From contig NW_019775769.1 of assembly GCF_001039355.2 (NCBI RefSeq), forward strand, positions 709,187-773,186: a DNA stretch of 64,000 nucleotides, given 5' to 3'. This document shows, one piece after another, positions 53,591-63,544 of the stretch. The position numbers and the translations under genes were made by a program. How positions within the stretch are numbered: position 1 is the first letter of the stretch; every line of letters begins with the position of its first letter. Below the pieces are notes generated by a model. The model worked only from the letters and a program-made list of their open reading frames with translations, had not been told where the DNA came from and made no database searches. Origin of the DNA: Lingula anatina (Eukaryota; Brachiopoda; Lingulata; Lingulida; Lingulidae).

Positions 53591-56500
53591 AAATATTATC
53601 CAAGAAATCCTCGAAATTGCGTGGTCTTGCTTGTAAACCAGATCACAGATTTTGTTTTTTTTTCTTTTATTCTTTTTTTTACAATCATGATAAATTTGAT
53701 GAGAAATCCTTGAATTAATCCATGGTAACGAGTACGATTATCATAGTGGCAGTCTGCTGAGCGACCTCATCACCTGTTATTGCAAAGTCTTGTAGATCTA
53801 CAGGCGAGTACAAGCTTGATGCACGCTTAAAACACCGACTTCAAAGACGACCTACCGTAGCGTCCGCCAGCGCGCTCTAAACCGTTTTCAGTTGTCCTCA
53901 CACTCGACGCGCCGACAAATAACGCAAAACCCAAACTGCCGGAGCTTTAAAAACACCGAAAAACATCGCAGTATGTTGTTTTAATCGGCAAAAATCGAAA
54001 ACAGTAAATTTCGCCTTGCTTATACAGCGACGTAGGTTTTCAGCGTCAAAAAGGCGGTTTTGCGATCAGTCCAAACTATATAGAAAACATTGGCTAGATT
54101 ACACCGTTTATTTTCTAAACATCGCTCTATTTCTTTACTATTTCAAGAAATTTTCGCATTCAATCACCCGATCAAAATGCATGCAAGAAAACCGATGTTT
54201 GTACTACACATTGGCCGTCTAACTTGTAATGATAAGCTGTTTCTATTTGCTTTTACAAGAGACATATATTATGTCTTGCATAAGAACGGGGTATTTCAGG
54301 ACAATCACATCGCTTTCAGTAGTTATGTCGACGAAATTTATCAACAACGAAAATACTAAACCCACCTGAGCAGCAAATCTCTCTTTAGACGTATATTTAC
54401 TTCAAAATTCAATTTCCTTCCAGTTTTATTCACTTACAAGAATAAAATTCGATCCAATTGAAAATAATTTCCCCACAACTGCTAAAAGACGCCGTTCATG
54501 AAGTTAAGTTGATTTCAATATAACACCAAAGGTTTTTAAATTGATCTGGAATGATCACTTTAAGCATGAATTCGTGACTTATTTTACAGACTTTAAAAAG
54601 ATTTTTAAAAGTTGAAATAAAAAAGCAAGTGAGCTATTTTTAAAATAAGATGAGAATAAAATGATAATTTAGTTTTTTTTCTTTTTTTGGAGGGGAGGGA
54701 AGGGACGGGGATTTTTAACATTTACAAATTATGCTGAAAATTTGGAAGAAATATTTCAGCATTGTTAACAAGGTCTTGGCGCTGCAAGGGGTAAGTTGTC
54801 GAAAGCATCCTTTAGCACGCATTGTTTTTCGAGAGATAAAGTGACAAGTGTGGAGGTTTTAAATGTTATTTCTACTTCGTTGAACATCTGTGCTCTTGAC
54901 ATTTAATGGAGATAGGGTGCCAGAAAAATATTTGTTCACGGAGCAATTAGCGGAGTGAAAAAACGGCAGTGCTTCGTAACATAACCCATATTTTTATTCC
55001 TTTGGGAAAAGAGCATCAATTTGCAGATATTCCAAGTCCTTCGATGATGCGATGACTTGAAAAGTTAAAATCTAAATTTCTGGCATATATAACAGATATA
55101 AAATACGAAAGATTTAATGCGTTAAATCAGAGAAACAGTCATCAATTTCTGAAAAAATTTCTACTCCAGTTCCCGAGAGTTTTACTTTTGTTAGACCAGA
55201 AAAACAGTTTATCTATTGAAATGCTTCTTTTTATTTCCATTATCTTTAAACTTTATTTTTCAATTCAATGTTTTAAATTAAATAAATTCGGAACCAATGG
55301 ACCAAGGAAAATATACAAAAACTTGCTATACTTGCTATCGCAAATGACACTTCCTACATTAGTAATATACTTGTGAAAGATAACAACAAGAGCTTTTAAT
55401 GAAAATGAAAAAAGTATCTTGAATTATCTCTTTCTCTAGGAAGGAAAAAGAATCTTATTCAGTATTTAACTGCTGATGCCAAATTTTATTTTATTTTTTC
55501 CTTTTATAATAGCGTATATTACACACAAGCAGATTTTATCCAGGTCTCCCCTTATCCAAAACTTATTTGAAAGTATAAATAGCATTCTCAAGCTAACGTT
55601 TTGTTAAAAACAAAGCAATTCAATAAAAAAATGAAATATGTACCGTTGATGATCTGCGTTCTGGTGTGACCACCATGATGTTGATGACGTCACGGGACCC
55701 TCTCCCGAGACCACAGACGAGATCAAAGTACTCCCCTGCTGTTTAAATCCAAAAACGAATCAAACTCACTTCCATTTTTGCTATACCTTAGACCATAAAA
55801 ACTGTCCAAACATCAACTCCAAAGGAATCCACGTTCATATTTCTTTTCAAGAAAAACTTCATTAGAATTTCAAAATTCATGTCATTTTCCTTCGAAAAGC
55901 CGGCTCGCCGAAAAAGTTCAAAGGAAATTGTAAATATTGGAAAATAGCTCAATTCACTTTACCAACCTCGTTATATTTTCCTTCCGCGTGGTGTCCCAAC
56001 GCTCTGGCGTGGGTAGCACCTGGGAAGACTTAAAGTAATGCTTATTTAATCGCCACGAACCAGATTTCTGCCATTATTTTTTCTCTGATCTCGACTACGA
56101 AATAACAACAGGTAATGCGCGGCAGATCGAGTTGTCGCTTCCGGGGGGAAAGCACCGGCTCCTAACTCGCCCCAAACAAATGTTCAATTTTTTCCAACCA
56201 ATCTAAAGACGAGTTGACGAAAATAACCGAGTGATCGGGCGATTTTTGCGAATTGGCCAAATTGACCACAACGACCATTGCCATGGTGTTGGAAAAATTG
56301 TACATGGACGCGCTGGTCTCCTGAAAATCTCCCGTGCCCCGAGTGGACCTTAGAGAGGTACCAGGATTGAAGTCGCCCTGTGTCTAATTAGGATACAAGG
56401 GTATCGTGCATTATCCAGAAAAGGACCACCTTTAATTTTTCTACGCTTGAGAACTCGTAACACGTTTCTTCTCACATGGCCTCACCAGAGCATAAAACAC

Positions 56501-58592
56501 ATCCGTCTGGCGCTCTCTGACGAACATTAATGTTACTTTACGTCATCTGTGTTTTAGATCAAGAAAAATATCAAAATACTGATTGTTTTCAAAACTTGCC
56601 TATTTTGAACACGGGGTTAAGTTAGTATATATCGTTAACCCGTCAACTGGTGACTGTATTCATAAACAATAGATTAATATTAGAACAATTGTAAGTTTAC
56701 AAGCTGGTCACGAATTTTTAATGGAAAATGTAGATTTCTGACCACAAATCGAAACCTGTGGAGAAATCAGAGAAAAATGACTTGCCTTAAAACTTAAAAT
56801 ACCATGTTTTCAATTTTGTTAACTTTTTGTTGACATCTAAAATGATTAAATTTGAACAGCAGTAATTCCAAGAACAATGAATGTGAACTTATAACACTCG
56901 TTCTTTCTTTCGATAAATCTTTCTTTTCTTTCAAATAGTGTTCCAATCCAAGCAAACTAAATTATATTTATTAAGGTTTGATGTTATGAGGTAAGAGTTA
57001 ACTTAATCGCATACTTTTTATCAAAAATCCTAGACGTAAAATGAATTCTTAGCAAGGTTAATATTGTTTTTACTTAATTAGCTCAAAAGTACCAAGTATC
57101 CAACTTCACCAGTCACTGCACTCTTTAACCAGCCAAACTGTGAATTACAGAGGTCACTGGAAGACGAAAGGAGTAATTACAATTCAACAAAAATTAAACA
57201 TAAAATACATCATACGATAGGGGCATACATTTGGTCTTTATTTAACTTGTTATAGTAATCGATGGTTCAGAGCACATACTAAAGCTATAGTGGTGAGAGA
57301 CGAAAAACAATGATCTGAACGATGCGTTTGGTGCTTTGAATGAATTAACGAGAAAGGGGGTATTACATATGAAGGCAAAATCACAATCAAATTGCGTAAA
57401 GTGAGATGTTCTTCGGCAAAAAATTACACTATCTGCCCATTAAATATTCAGAAAAAAGCATCCACTCGTTTATGTTAGACGTTACTGGTAAAGAAAGCTT
57501 CTTCTCAAACGTCACATTACTACTCTCCCCACATAAGACAGAAGAAAAGAGTGTGGTATATGTGACTCTGGCATTAGATTTAGTTGGAGTAAGTAATGGA
57601 GAACATAAATCGAACGTGCTAGGTGTGACACGTGCGATGCGTCAGAATGCTGTAGATGTGCGCATTTCAGTTCATGCAGTATGTTAAATACTCGAAGGCG
57701 GTTTCGTGAAATAAATTATGTCGAATATCGCATTTATTCTAGGCCACTTGTTACTCAAACGCTCTTACATCAATATCGCAAAGTTGGCTGCCATTAATCG
57801 GGTATCACAGATTAGGTCACTTACCGTTGTTCTTATTGTGCCGAGGGACAAATAGAGCAAGGGCTTATTATCTCCACTCATCTCTGTTCTTTGATTTCCT
57901 CTCCGTGATGTTCTGGTATTCGAGTTTAGACGTTTTTTTAAAATCAGTTAAAAGAACTAAGCGAAATGATAGATGATTCTGAATTGACACCCTTTCGATA
58001 TTCACTTTGGGGTCGAGCATGGGGCCATTGCGATGATTTTGAAAACCTTGTCTGTCATATGAATATACTCAGCATAATTTATGCATGATCGATTAGATAA
58101 CTTGTAAACCCCGTGTTGCGGTATTTCTGAGAGATAAAAACGGTCCTAGAAAGGGCTGTTTAGAATTTTTGTCGACTAAAGTATCTGAAGGCAGCTTCAT
58201 TGGCGTAGGAGATAGGTATAAGGGGTGGGGTGGGGGGCATAGCCCCACCCATTTTTTCAACCCCGTCAGTCACGAACGGAGTAAGTGTGAGGGGCTAAGA
58301 AGAAACCGTCACCCATGAACTTAGTTTCTTTTTCTACACGTTTATCCCCTAACTGGGCTTTTTATGCGCCTGAACTTGCTTCTTTTTTCGAACTACATAT
58401 TTGACCGCCCTAGATTTGCTCTAAATTGAGACAGTAGCACATTTAGGCATGTCAAATGCTTTTATGGTGGAATAAATGCTAAATTGGTTCAAGCCGTTAC
58501 ACTCCGCGAAGTTTGAACGCGTGAACTTTTCTTTTGATTACCCTTGGCGTACGCGGTTTACGTACGTTTCGTGATCTAGAGGCCTAGGGGCC
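53591..58592. other. Intergenic, no supported gene
   Basis: AT-rich until about 55650, then GC-richer to about 56400 with a full CRE (TGACGTCA, 55685-55692). No open frame has a recognisable domain. The stretch GGGGTGGGGTGGGGGG with a matching CCCCACCC at 58221-58250 is a hairpin-prone fragment that resembles ends of short repeats. Confidence 0.5.
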
Positions 58593-58821
58593 TAGTCCCA
58601 ATGAAATTATCGTTCTACGTAGATCGGGGACTCTCGCTCATTACAATCAGATTATTAGATAAGCACGCTTCCTCTTGTTTCCATCGTAGTCATCACCAGA
58701 TTTTCTGTATTCTACTCACCGCCAGTAGGGTGAGTGTTAAGCCGTCAATCTGATTGCATTCAGCGAGAGTCCCCGCGGGGTTGGATCGACCTACGTGGAA
58801 GGATAGTTTCACGGGGAACGA
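58593..58821. repeat. Imperfect palindrome (foldback element)
   Basis: The left arm (58593-58655) and right arm (58746-58821) are inverted copies. GGGGACTCTCGCT at the left matches AGCGAGAGTCCCC at the right, and ACAATCAGATT matches AATCTGATTG. Outward, TTCTACGTAGATC pairs with GACCTACGTGGAA, and ATGAAATTATC with GATAGTTTCAC. The loop is about 90 bp. No protein is encoded. It is most likely a foldback/MITE-type insertion. Confidence 0.65.
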
Positions 58822-58956
58822 GTTCCTAACAACGGTACGTTTTGAGACCAAAAGTTTGGCTAATTTTGAGACCAAACTTAGGTGCTTGTCAGGCTCACTG
58901 ACAGATCCAGATTATTGGAGTATCAATTGTGAGCCAAGGACTGGGTTCCCGTGCCT

Positions 58957-59427
58957 AGATCGATCGATCTGGATCTCACTAAATTGCTGTCAACTAACCG
59001 GCTTAATTGTCTGTCACGCCCACCGAATCAGCTAGGGGGTAAAGATAATTTCCCCCTAAGAACTTTACTAAGCGTGACAGACATCAGGGCCGTAGCCTCC
59101 GGGGGGGCAGGGGGGGCAGCTGCCCCCCCTGGGATTTGAGGTGCAAAAAAAAAAAAAATAATAATAAATAATAATCGCAAAGGTAAAAAAATAATTGCAA
59201 AGTTGGTATCAATTCTGTGAGAAAATGCACTCATGGCCACTAGACAATCATTCAACAATCGTGGGAGGGGGACACCCCCTCCCACAACCTCCCCCGTCGG
59301 AGGCTTCGCCCCCTCGTGTCCGTTTACTGCCCCCCCTGGCATTTTGCTCAGGCTACGGCCCTGGACATTTAAGCCGGTTAAGTTGATAGCAATTTAGTGA
59401 GCCTCCCCAGGGAGATAGATCGATCCA
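58957..59427. repeat. Foldback repeat, split by an insertion
   Basis: The left arm (58957-59018) carries CTCACTAAATTGCTGTCAA and CCGGCTTAATTGTC. The right arm carries their inverse, GACATTTAAGCCGG and GATAGCAATTTAGTGAG, ending with GATCGATCC near 59427. The inner bases GTCTGTCACGC and GCGTGACAGAC (to 59084) are also inverse. The right arm is interrupted by the 279-bp element at 59085-59363, so the insertion is younger than the foldback. Confidence 0.7.
59085..59363. mobile_element. 279-bp non-autonomous TIR transposon
   Basis: Perfect 14-bp terminal inverted repeats: CAGGGCCGTAGCCT (59085-59098) and AGGCTACGGCCCTG (59350-59363). The element is flanked on both sides by GACAT (59080-59084 and 59364-59368), a 5-bp target duplication. 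The interior has G-rich and C-rich blocks and an A-rich tract at about 59145-59176. No gene lies inside. CAGGG ends suggest a hAT-like family. The 5-bp rather than 8-bp duplication makes that assignment uncertain. Confidence 0.85.
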
Positions 59428-59463
59428 AATATCTGTGGGAAATGGTCCCAAAGATAGCTAAAT

Positions 59464-59471
59464 GGGGCTAT
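59464..59471 (+). repeat. Left terminal inverted repeat of ISL2EU-type element
   Basis: GGGGCTAT preceded by AT. It pairs with ATAGCCCC at 62083-62090. Only 8 bases match exactly, and similarity weakens inward. Confidence 0.6.
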
Positions 59472-59520
59472 CAGTTTTTTTCACCACTGGGTGGCGCGCG
59501 TGTTTTAGTTGGGGTACTTT

Positions 59521-59532
59521 TGCGCATGCGCG
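59521..59532. promoter_or_regulatory. NRF1-type palindrome in transposase promoter
   Basis: TGCGCATGCGCG is a full match to the NRF1 consensus YGCGCAYGCGCR. It lies 62 bp before the transposase ATG and 50 bp inside the transposon end, where its core promoter would be. NRF1-family factors drive broadly expressed promoters in animals. Use by this transposon is inference. Confidence 0.45.
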
Positions 59533-59593
59533 TACTTTCTCGTGTGTTTGCAGTTTCATTTTTAATCTGACGTTGTAAATATCGCTCTAAATC

Positions 59594-60948
59594 ATGCCAG
59601 GATACTGTTGTGTTCCGGAATGTACATCGTCAACAGGAGGTCATTCTTTTCTGGAAGACACAAAGCTGAGTTACCAGTGGAGAGTTGCCAAAAACACTAT
59701 GGAAACCAAAGGCACATGTCTGTTTCCTCCACTTTCGTGAGGAAGATTACTTCTACACTTCCACGTAAGTTGTACTTGCTGTTGTCGCTTTTAGTATTAA
59801 TAATGAGTTTGTCAACTTATTCATTAGGTCCTTGTTATCGATGTTTAAGTAATTATGTCGTTTAACGTGCTTAGAATGTTAATTTTAAAGACATCCTTCA
59901 CCTAACATTATGTAGCGATTTGGGGGGAGAAAACACTCTGCCGACTAAGCTACCGAGCCCGGCCAGCCACTAAAATTATTTCTTCGTTTTTATGTGATAA
60001 TCCATGAGGTTTTTGAAAGGCCACGTTATCAAATTAAGACAACTTGATTTTTATTGTATTAATAATCGTTATGTGCACTCCTTTTGCAGGTGAGAGAAAA
60101 AGACTGAAGCCTGGAACGATACAATCCATATTTCCATTTAATAAAGTGAAAGACGTACCATCATCACGTACTAGCCGTCTAGCTAAACGCCGCAAAGTAT
60201 CAGATCCGGTGACAGTACCAACAGCTCCTGATTATATTCATGAAGTGGAGGTAAATATAACGCATGATATAATAACAGATTTATAAATAAAATGTTTCTT
60301 TTTATTTGCATAATTATCTGTGTAAATACTAGAAATACTAGAGGCGGACTAAAGGGGACAAGAGGCAGTCAGATCTGCGTCATTTCTGTCATCTACACTG
60401 ATTTTATGTGTTAATTAATACATGAAGTATTTTTTTTTGTGTTATTTATTAACTTATGTATTTATTTTTTGTTGTATCCTATAGGTTGATTCTCAAGCAG
60501 ATGAAGCAGTGGAGGACAAACACGAAGACTGCCCTGATGAGAGCCAAAAAAGAAAGTACAGCTTCCCAGTGTGATATCACTACACCATCAGACACAAGAG
60601 AAAGCATCATGCTGTACCAGAAAAATGCAAAGGCTGTCCAGTATTTAACTGGATTTAGTCATTTTGAACACTTCATGTTGTTTTTCAATTGCCTTGGGCC
60701 AGCAGCTCACCACTTTAATTTCAAATGTTTGTCACCAGAGGACCAATGTTTTTTGACCATTATGAAACTGAGACAAGCCTTAAATGATTATTATTTAGTT
60801 CTCCGTTTCAAGCTATTGGAAACAACGGTGTCAGAAATAATAAGCACATGGATCAACTTTATGTTTTTCCAGCTCAGTGAAATGAACATTTGGCCAGAAC
60901 GTGACACTGTTGACAACTATAATTCTGTAAATTTTAAGAAATATGGAG
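59594..60948 (+). pseudogene. THAP/HTH_Tnp_4 transposase, truncated and frameshifted
   Basis: Remnant of a transposase that would bind the transposon ends through an N-terminal THAP zinc finger. Exon 1 (59594-59764, good Kozak context, donor GTAAGT) encodes MPGYCCVPECTSSTGGHSF with the first Cys pair (C5, C10). The second pair lies in another frame as CFLHF (59721-59735) after WKPKAHV. Exon 2 (about 60090-60250, acceptor TTGCAG, donor GTAAAT) encodes ERKRLKPGTIQSIFPF, the closing part of a THAP domain. Exon 3 (60485 on, acceptor CTATAG) carries the HTH_Tnp_4-like stretch LSPEDQCFLTIMKLRQ to STWINFMFFQLSEM (about 60740-60890). The frame changes near the A run at 59690-59694, again near 59745-59755, and near the A run at 60546-60551. 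The protein ends after VNFKKY at about 60945, just where the DDE_Tnp_4 catalytic domain should begin, so it cannot transpose. Confidence 0.8.
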
Positions 60949-62001
60949 TATTGATTTCATGGGTAAACAAGAGTGACTGGCATAATTTGTCCTTGTCTCG
61001 TCTTTCGGTTGCGTTCAAAATATCACCAAACCTAAAAATGATAAAATTAAATTAGTCAGATAGGTTTTTTTTACTGTTCTTTTCAATATGTATTTCAAAT
61101 GCAAAATGAAATTGTACATACATAGCATTAAATTTTGACCTTCAAACCATGATATACTGAGTATCATCTCACAACTTGTGTTTTTTGTATAATAATGCAA
61201 CTATAGGTAGGCCTACATAGTAGCTCAAGCTATGACATGATACTGATACAAGACATTTGAACAAGTAAAAAACTAGCAAACTTATTTTCGTTTGCACACC
61301 TACCTCGATGGTGTTATTCTCCATGATCTTTCTTCATGCCACACTCGACTTTTACTTTGGCCTCTAGTTCTGTTTTTAAGTTCTGACACTTCCTTCTCTG
61401 TGACCTACCAACATCAATGCAAGGTTATGAGGGAGTGAAAAAAACAATGATGCTAACATTCTTGGCAAACACTGTTATGATTGTCTACCTCATCTACACT
61501 TAGTTATGTCAACTGTCATTGACATAAAACACACATCAACCCTTGTTTCTCCTTTACAAATTTGCGTTGACACCAGTGTGTTAAATGTCGGACCTGGTAC
61601 ACGAAATTTGATTACCGAAACGGACGGTCCTTTATCGGCTAGGAGTGCCTACAATAAACATATTTTAAACATAAATACCTTTATTATATTCTCGGAATAT
61701 GGAAATATGCAATGACAATATTATTATCTTGAAATATAGTAATAAATTAGGCATATAAGTAGTGCGGAAGTAGCACTTACACTTACACCTGGCTTTTGAC
61801 AGGGAGCTCACACAGAAACCCATATTTTACGGGAAGATTCGAGCGCGAAACCTTCAATGTAAGTGAAACTATTGCCACATTCATAAGTAAATACACTAAC
61901 TTTTCTATCAAATCCTGTTTCTTTCCTCTTGTGGGGGCTCCTCTTTCAACTAATTGAAGTTTTAACTTCGCCACCGTTTGCTTCCCATACTCTAAAGCCA
62001 T
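60945..62001 (-). pseudogene. SAP/YqaJ-nuclease-like gene, truncated
   Basis: Minus-strand companion gene of the transposon. The first exon (from ATG at 62001) encodes a SAP-type helix pair: YGKQTVAKLKLQLVERGA and GKKQDLIEKL, residues about 5-36. SAP motifs bind DNA. Its donor is uncertain, and the open frame ends at 61783. An inner exon (61404-61304; acceptor GGTAG, donor GTAGGT) encodes a stretch with RGQSKSRVWHEERSW and ITPS, typical of the start of a YqaJ exonuclease domain. The next exon begins at 61031 (acceptor TTTTTAG) and reads FGDILNATERRDKDKL, continuing the same domain across a codon split AG|G that keeps frame. It breaks off near 60945 at the deletion junction, before the metal-binding nuclease residues. 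Exons between the SAP exon and the WHEER exon are missing or not recognised. Confidence 0.75.
61304..61404 (-). pseudogene. Internal exon of the YqaJ-like gene
   Basis: A 101-bp exon too short for long-ORF searches. It is bounded by acceptor GGTAG and donor GTAGGT on the minus strand and encodes ELKNRTRGQSKSRVW then HEERSWRITPS. The QSKS..W.EER..R.T.S pattern is a signature of YqaJ-type viral and transposon nucleases. It splices in frame to the segment that starts at 61031. Confidence 0.75.
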
Positions 62002-62082
62002 TTCTACACGGACGCGAAAACGAGGCTATCTTCAATAACCACTATTACCCGAGCGCCCTCTTTAGGACAAGCGGCTCCGCGT

Positions 62083-62090
62083 ATAGCCCC
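62083..62090 (-). repeat. Right terminal inverted repeat of ISL2EU-type element
   Basis: ATAGCCCC followed by AT, the inverse of GGGGCTAT at the left end. Confidence 0.6.
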
Positions 62091-62092
62091 AT

Positions 62093-62582
62093 TATGTGTT
62101 CTTAACGTTGACACCAACTGTTGGTCTAAAACTATCTTCTGAAGCAGGCCACCTTGGTACAGAAGCATCTTAAGACAAGACAGTCTTATTTAACGCATTT
62201 CCAGTCGAGGACACCGCTATTTTCTGACGCAGATGACTGAATAAATGAAAATACCAGAATTTCATTATCAAACTTTTAAAAGGACAGCAATTTAAACATG
62301 CAATTATTTCTTGCCTACCTACAATGTTATGCTTATCTGGGACTGAACAATATTGAACCATAATCTTAGAGTAAAGGCTTCCGATAAACGAATCGAAATT
62401 ATTTTAGTAAAATTTATTTAATGTACTCTGTGACTGAGATCAGTGAGTACAGCGAGTTCCTCCATCACCAGGGTCGTAGAGTACGTTGAGATAACTATCT
62501 TGAACGTGAATGCTACACTGTAAATGTTCTCACCAACATGTAGTTGTTTAACAACGCCCCAAATCCCGTCCCTGTCAAAGAA
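62093..62582. other. Intergenic, no supported gene
   Basis: Short flank between the transposon and a GA tract at 62583-62601. No recognisable feature. Confidence 0.55.
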
Positions 62583-62641
62583 GAGAGAGAGAGAGAGAGA
62601 GCATCTGCAATTTCAGTGAAGTGGGTTGGTTCAGTGTTTAT

Positions 62642-62651
62642 CTGTGTGTGT

Positions 62652-62694
<43 letters not shown>

Positions 62695-62695
62695 A
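62642..62695. repeat. Compound microsatellite (TG)n(AG)n
   Basis: A TG tract with one TT interruption is followed by an AG tract. The minus strand again reads (CT)n(CA)n. A separate GA tract at 62583-62601 lies 40 bp upstream. Confidence 0.95.
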
Positions 62696-63331
62696 ATCTT
62701 TCATGATAGATATGGCTAATTTCTTTATGTTGACAGCAATGAATCTAAGTCAGCGGCACCCTCTCTGTGGAATTGACCCATTTGTTGTCACTGGAAGAGA
62801 AATATGCAAATGCATTTACCAATACAACAGTCAGTGATCAAGAAATCCGACAATTTAATTTGTAATAAGAGTCTATTTTCATTAAAAAAATTCAATCGAA
62901 AGTGGGCATGTCCTTCAAAGCAAAACATTGGTCTTCTTCGATTCAGGTCAAAATGGTGATAATTTACTATTTTTGTATGAAGTGATTAATGGTTGATAAA
63001 CACCAGTCATTTTGTCCTTGTGATTACACCAATTCAATATTTCATTTCAGCAAACAACAATAAATTTATCTCGGGTCAAAGAATGATAGCATATTGGTCT
63101 GAATGTTTATACCAACCATTGATCTTCATAATAATAATAATAATAATAGTAATAATAATTTTTTTTTTGAGGGGGGGGGGCAGTTGTGGTAGGACACACA
63201 CATCCCGTGACCAAACTACTATTTCATATTTACTTATTTTATCGATTGGCTATCAAGTTGATATAACAATTAAAATTTTATTTCTTACCATCCAGTTTTC
63301 TCATCACCGGGTGATAACGGCTACGATTTGG
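62696..63331. other. Intergenic with (AAT)n tract
   Basis: AT-rich. An AAT tract followed by a T run and a G run lies at 63127-63180. The 135-codon frame over it (62993-63400) is compositional and continues into the repeat element. Confidence 0.55.
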
Positions 63332-63544
63332 AAGGGGCGGATCCAAGATTATTTGAAGGGGGGGGGGGTCTGCGGATGCAATGCCCCCCTCCTCCCTTAG
63401 CGTTGGAAATAAAATGGTATTTTAGAGGGCGAACGGTGCCTTTGGTATTCTAATTCTAATCTCAAGAGGGGACCATTGTTGTGATTTTTTCAGAAATCGA
63501 AGGGGGGGTTAGGACCCCTCTGACCCCCTCTAAATCCGCCACTG
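63332..63544 (+). mobile_element. Short TIR element of family A
   Basis: The left end AAGGGGCGGATCCAAGA and the right end CTCTAAATCCGCCACTG are imperfect inverted repeats (shared core GGCGGAT). Internal bases near 63430 (GGGCGAACGGTGCC) match, inverted, the block repeated at 91-148 and 341-398. At 213 bp with no gene it is a non-autonomous element. The 8-bp flanks (cgatttgg, gatctgag) are not a convincing target duplication. Confidence 0.65.

Larger units (their letters stand above)
59464..62090. mobile_element. Internally deleted ISL2EU/IS4EU-type DNA transposon
   Basis: The ends are inverted 8-bp repeats GGGGCTAT (59464-59471) and ATAGCCCC (62083-62090), flanked by AT on both sides (59462-59463 and 62091-62092). 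Inside are a THAP/HTH transposase gene running right from the left end and a SAP/YqaJ-like nuclease gene running left from the right end. They meet at about 60938-60950, where both proteins are cut off mid-domain. As I recall, ISL2EU-type eukaryotic transposons combine such a transposase with a YqaJ nuclease and make 2-bp duplications. A deletion has therefore removed the central part, leaving 2.63 kb. Frameshifts in the transposase agree with an inactive copy. The short TIRs make exact ends less sure than the gene content. Confidence 0.72.

Noticed and set aside
56187-56384. Open minus-strand stretch of about 65 codons ending in a stop, with an acceptor-like TTAG at its start
   Set aside because: The translation matches nothing I know, and one weak splice signal does not make an exon.
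60456-60484. ATG at 60456 as the start of an independent 199-codon gene
   Set aside because: The first 29 bases are intron before the acceptor CTATAG. The coding similarity begins downstream and belongs to the THAP transposase.
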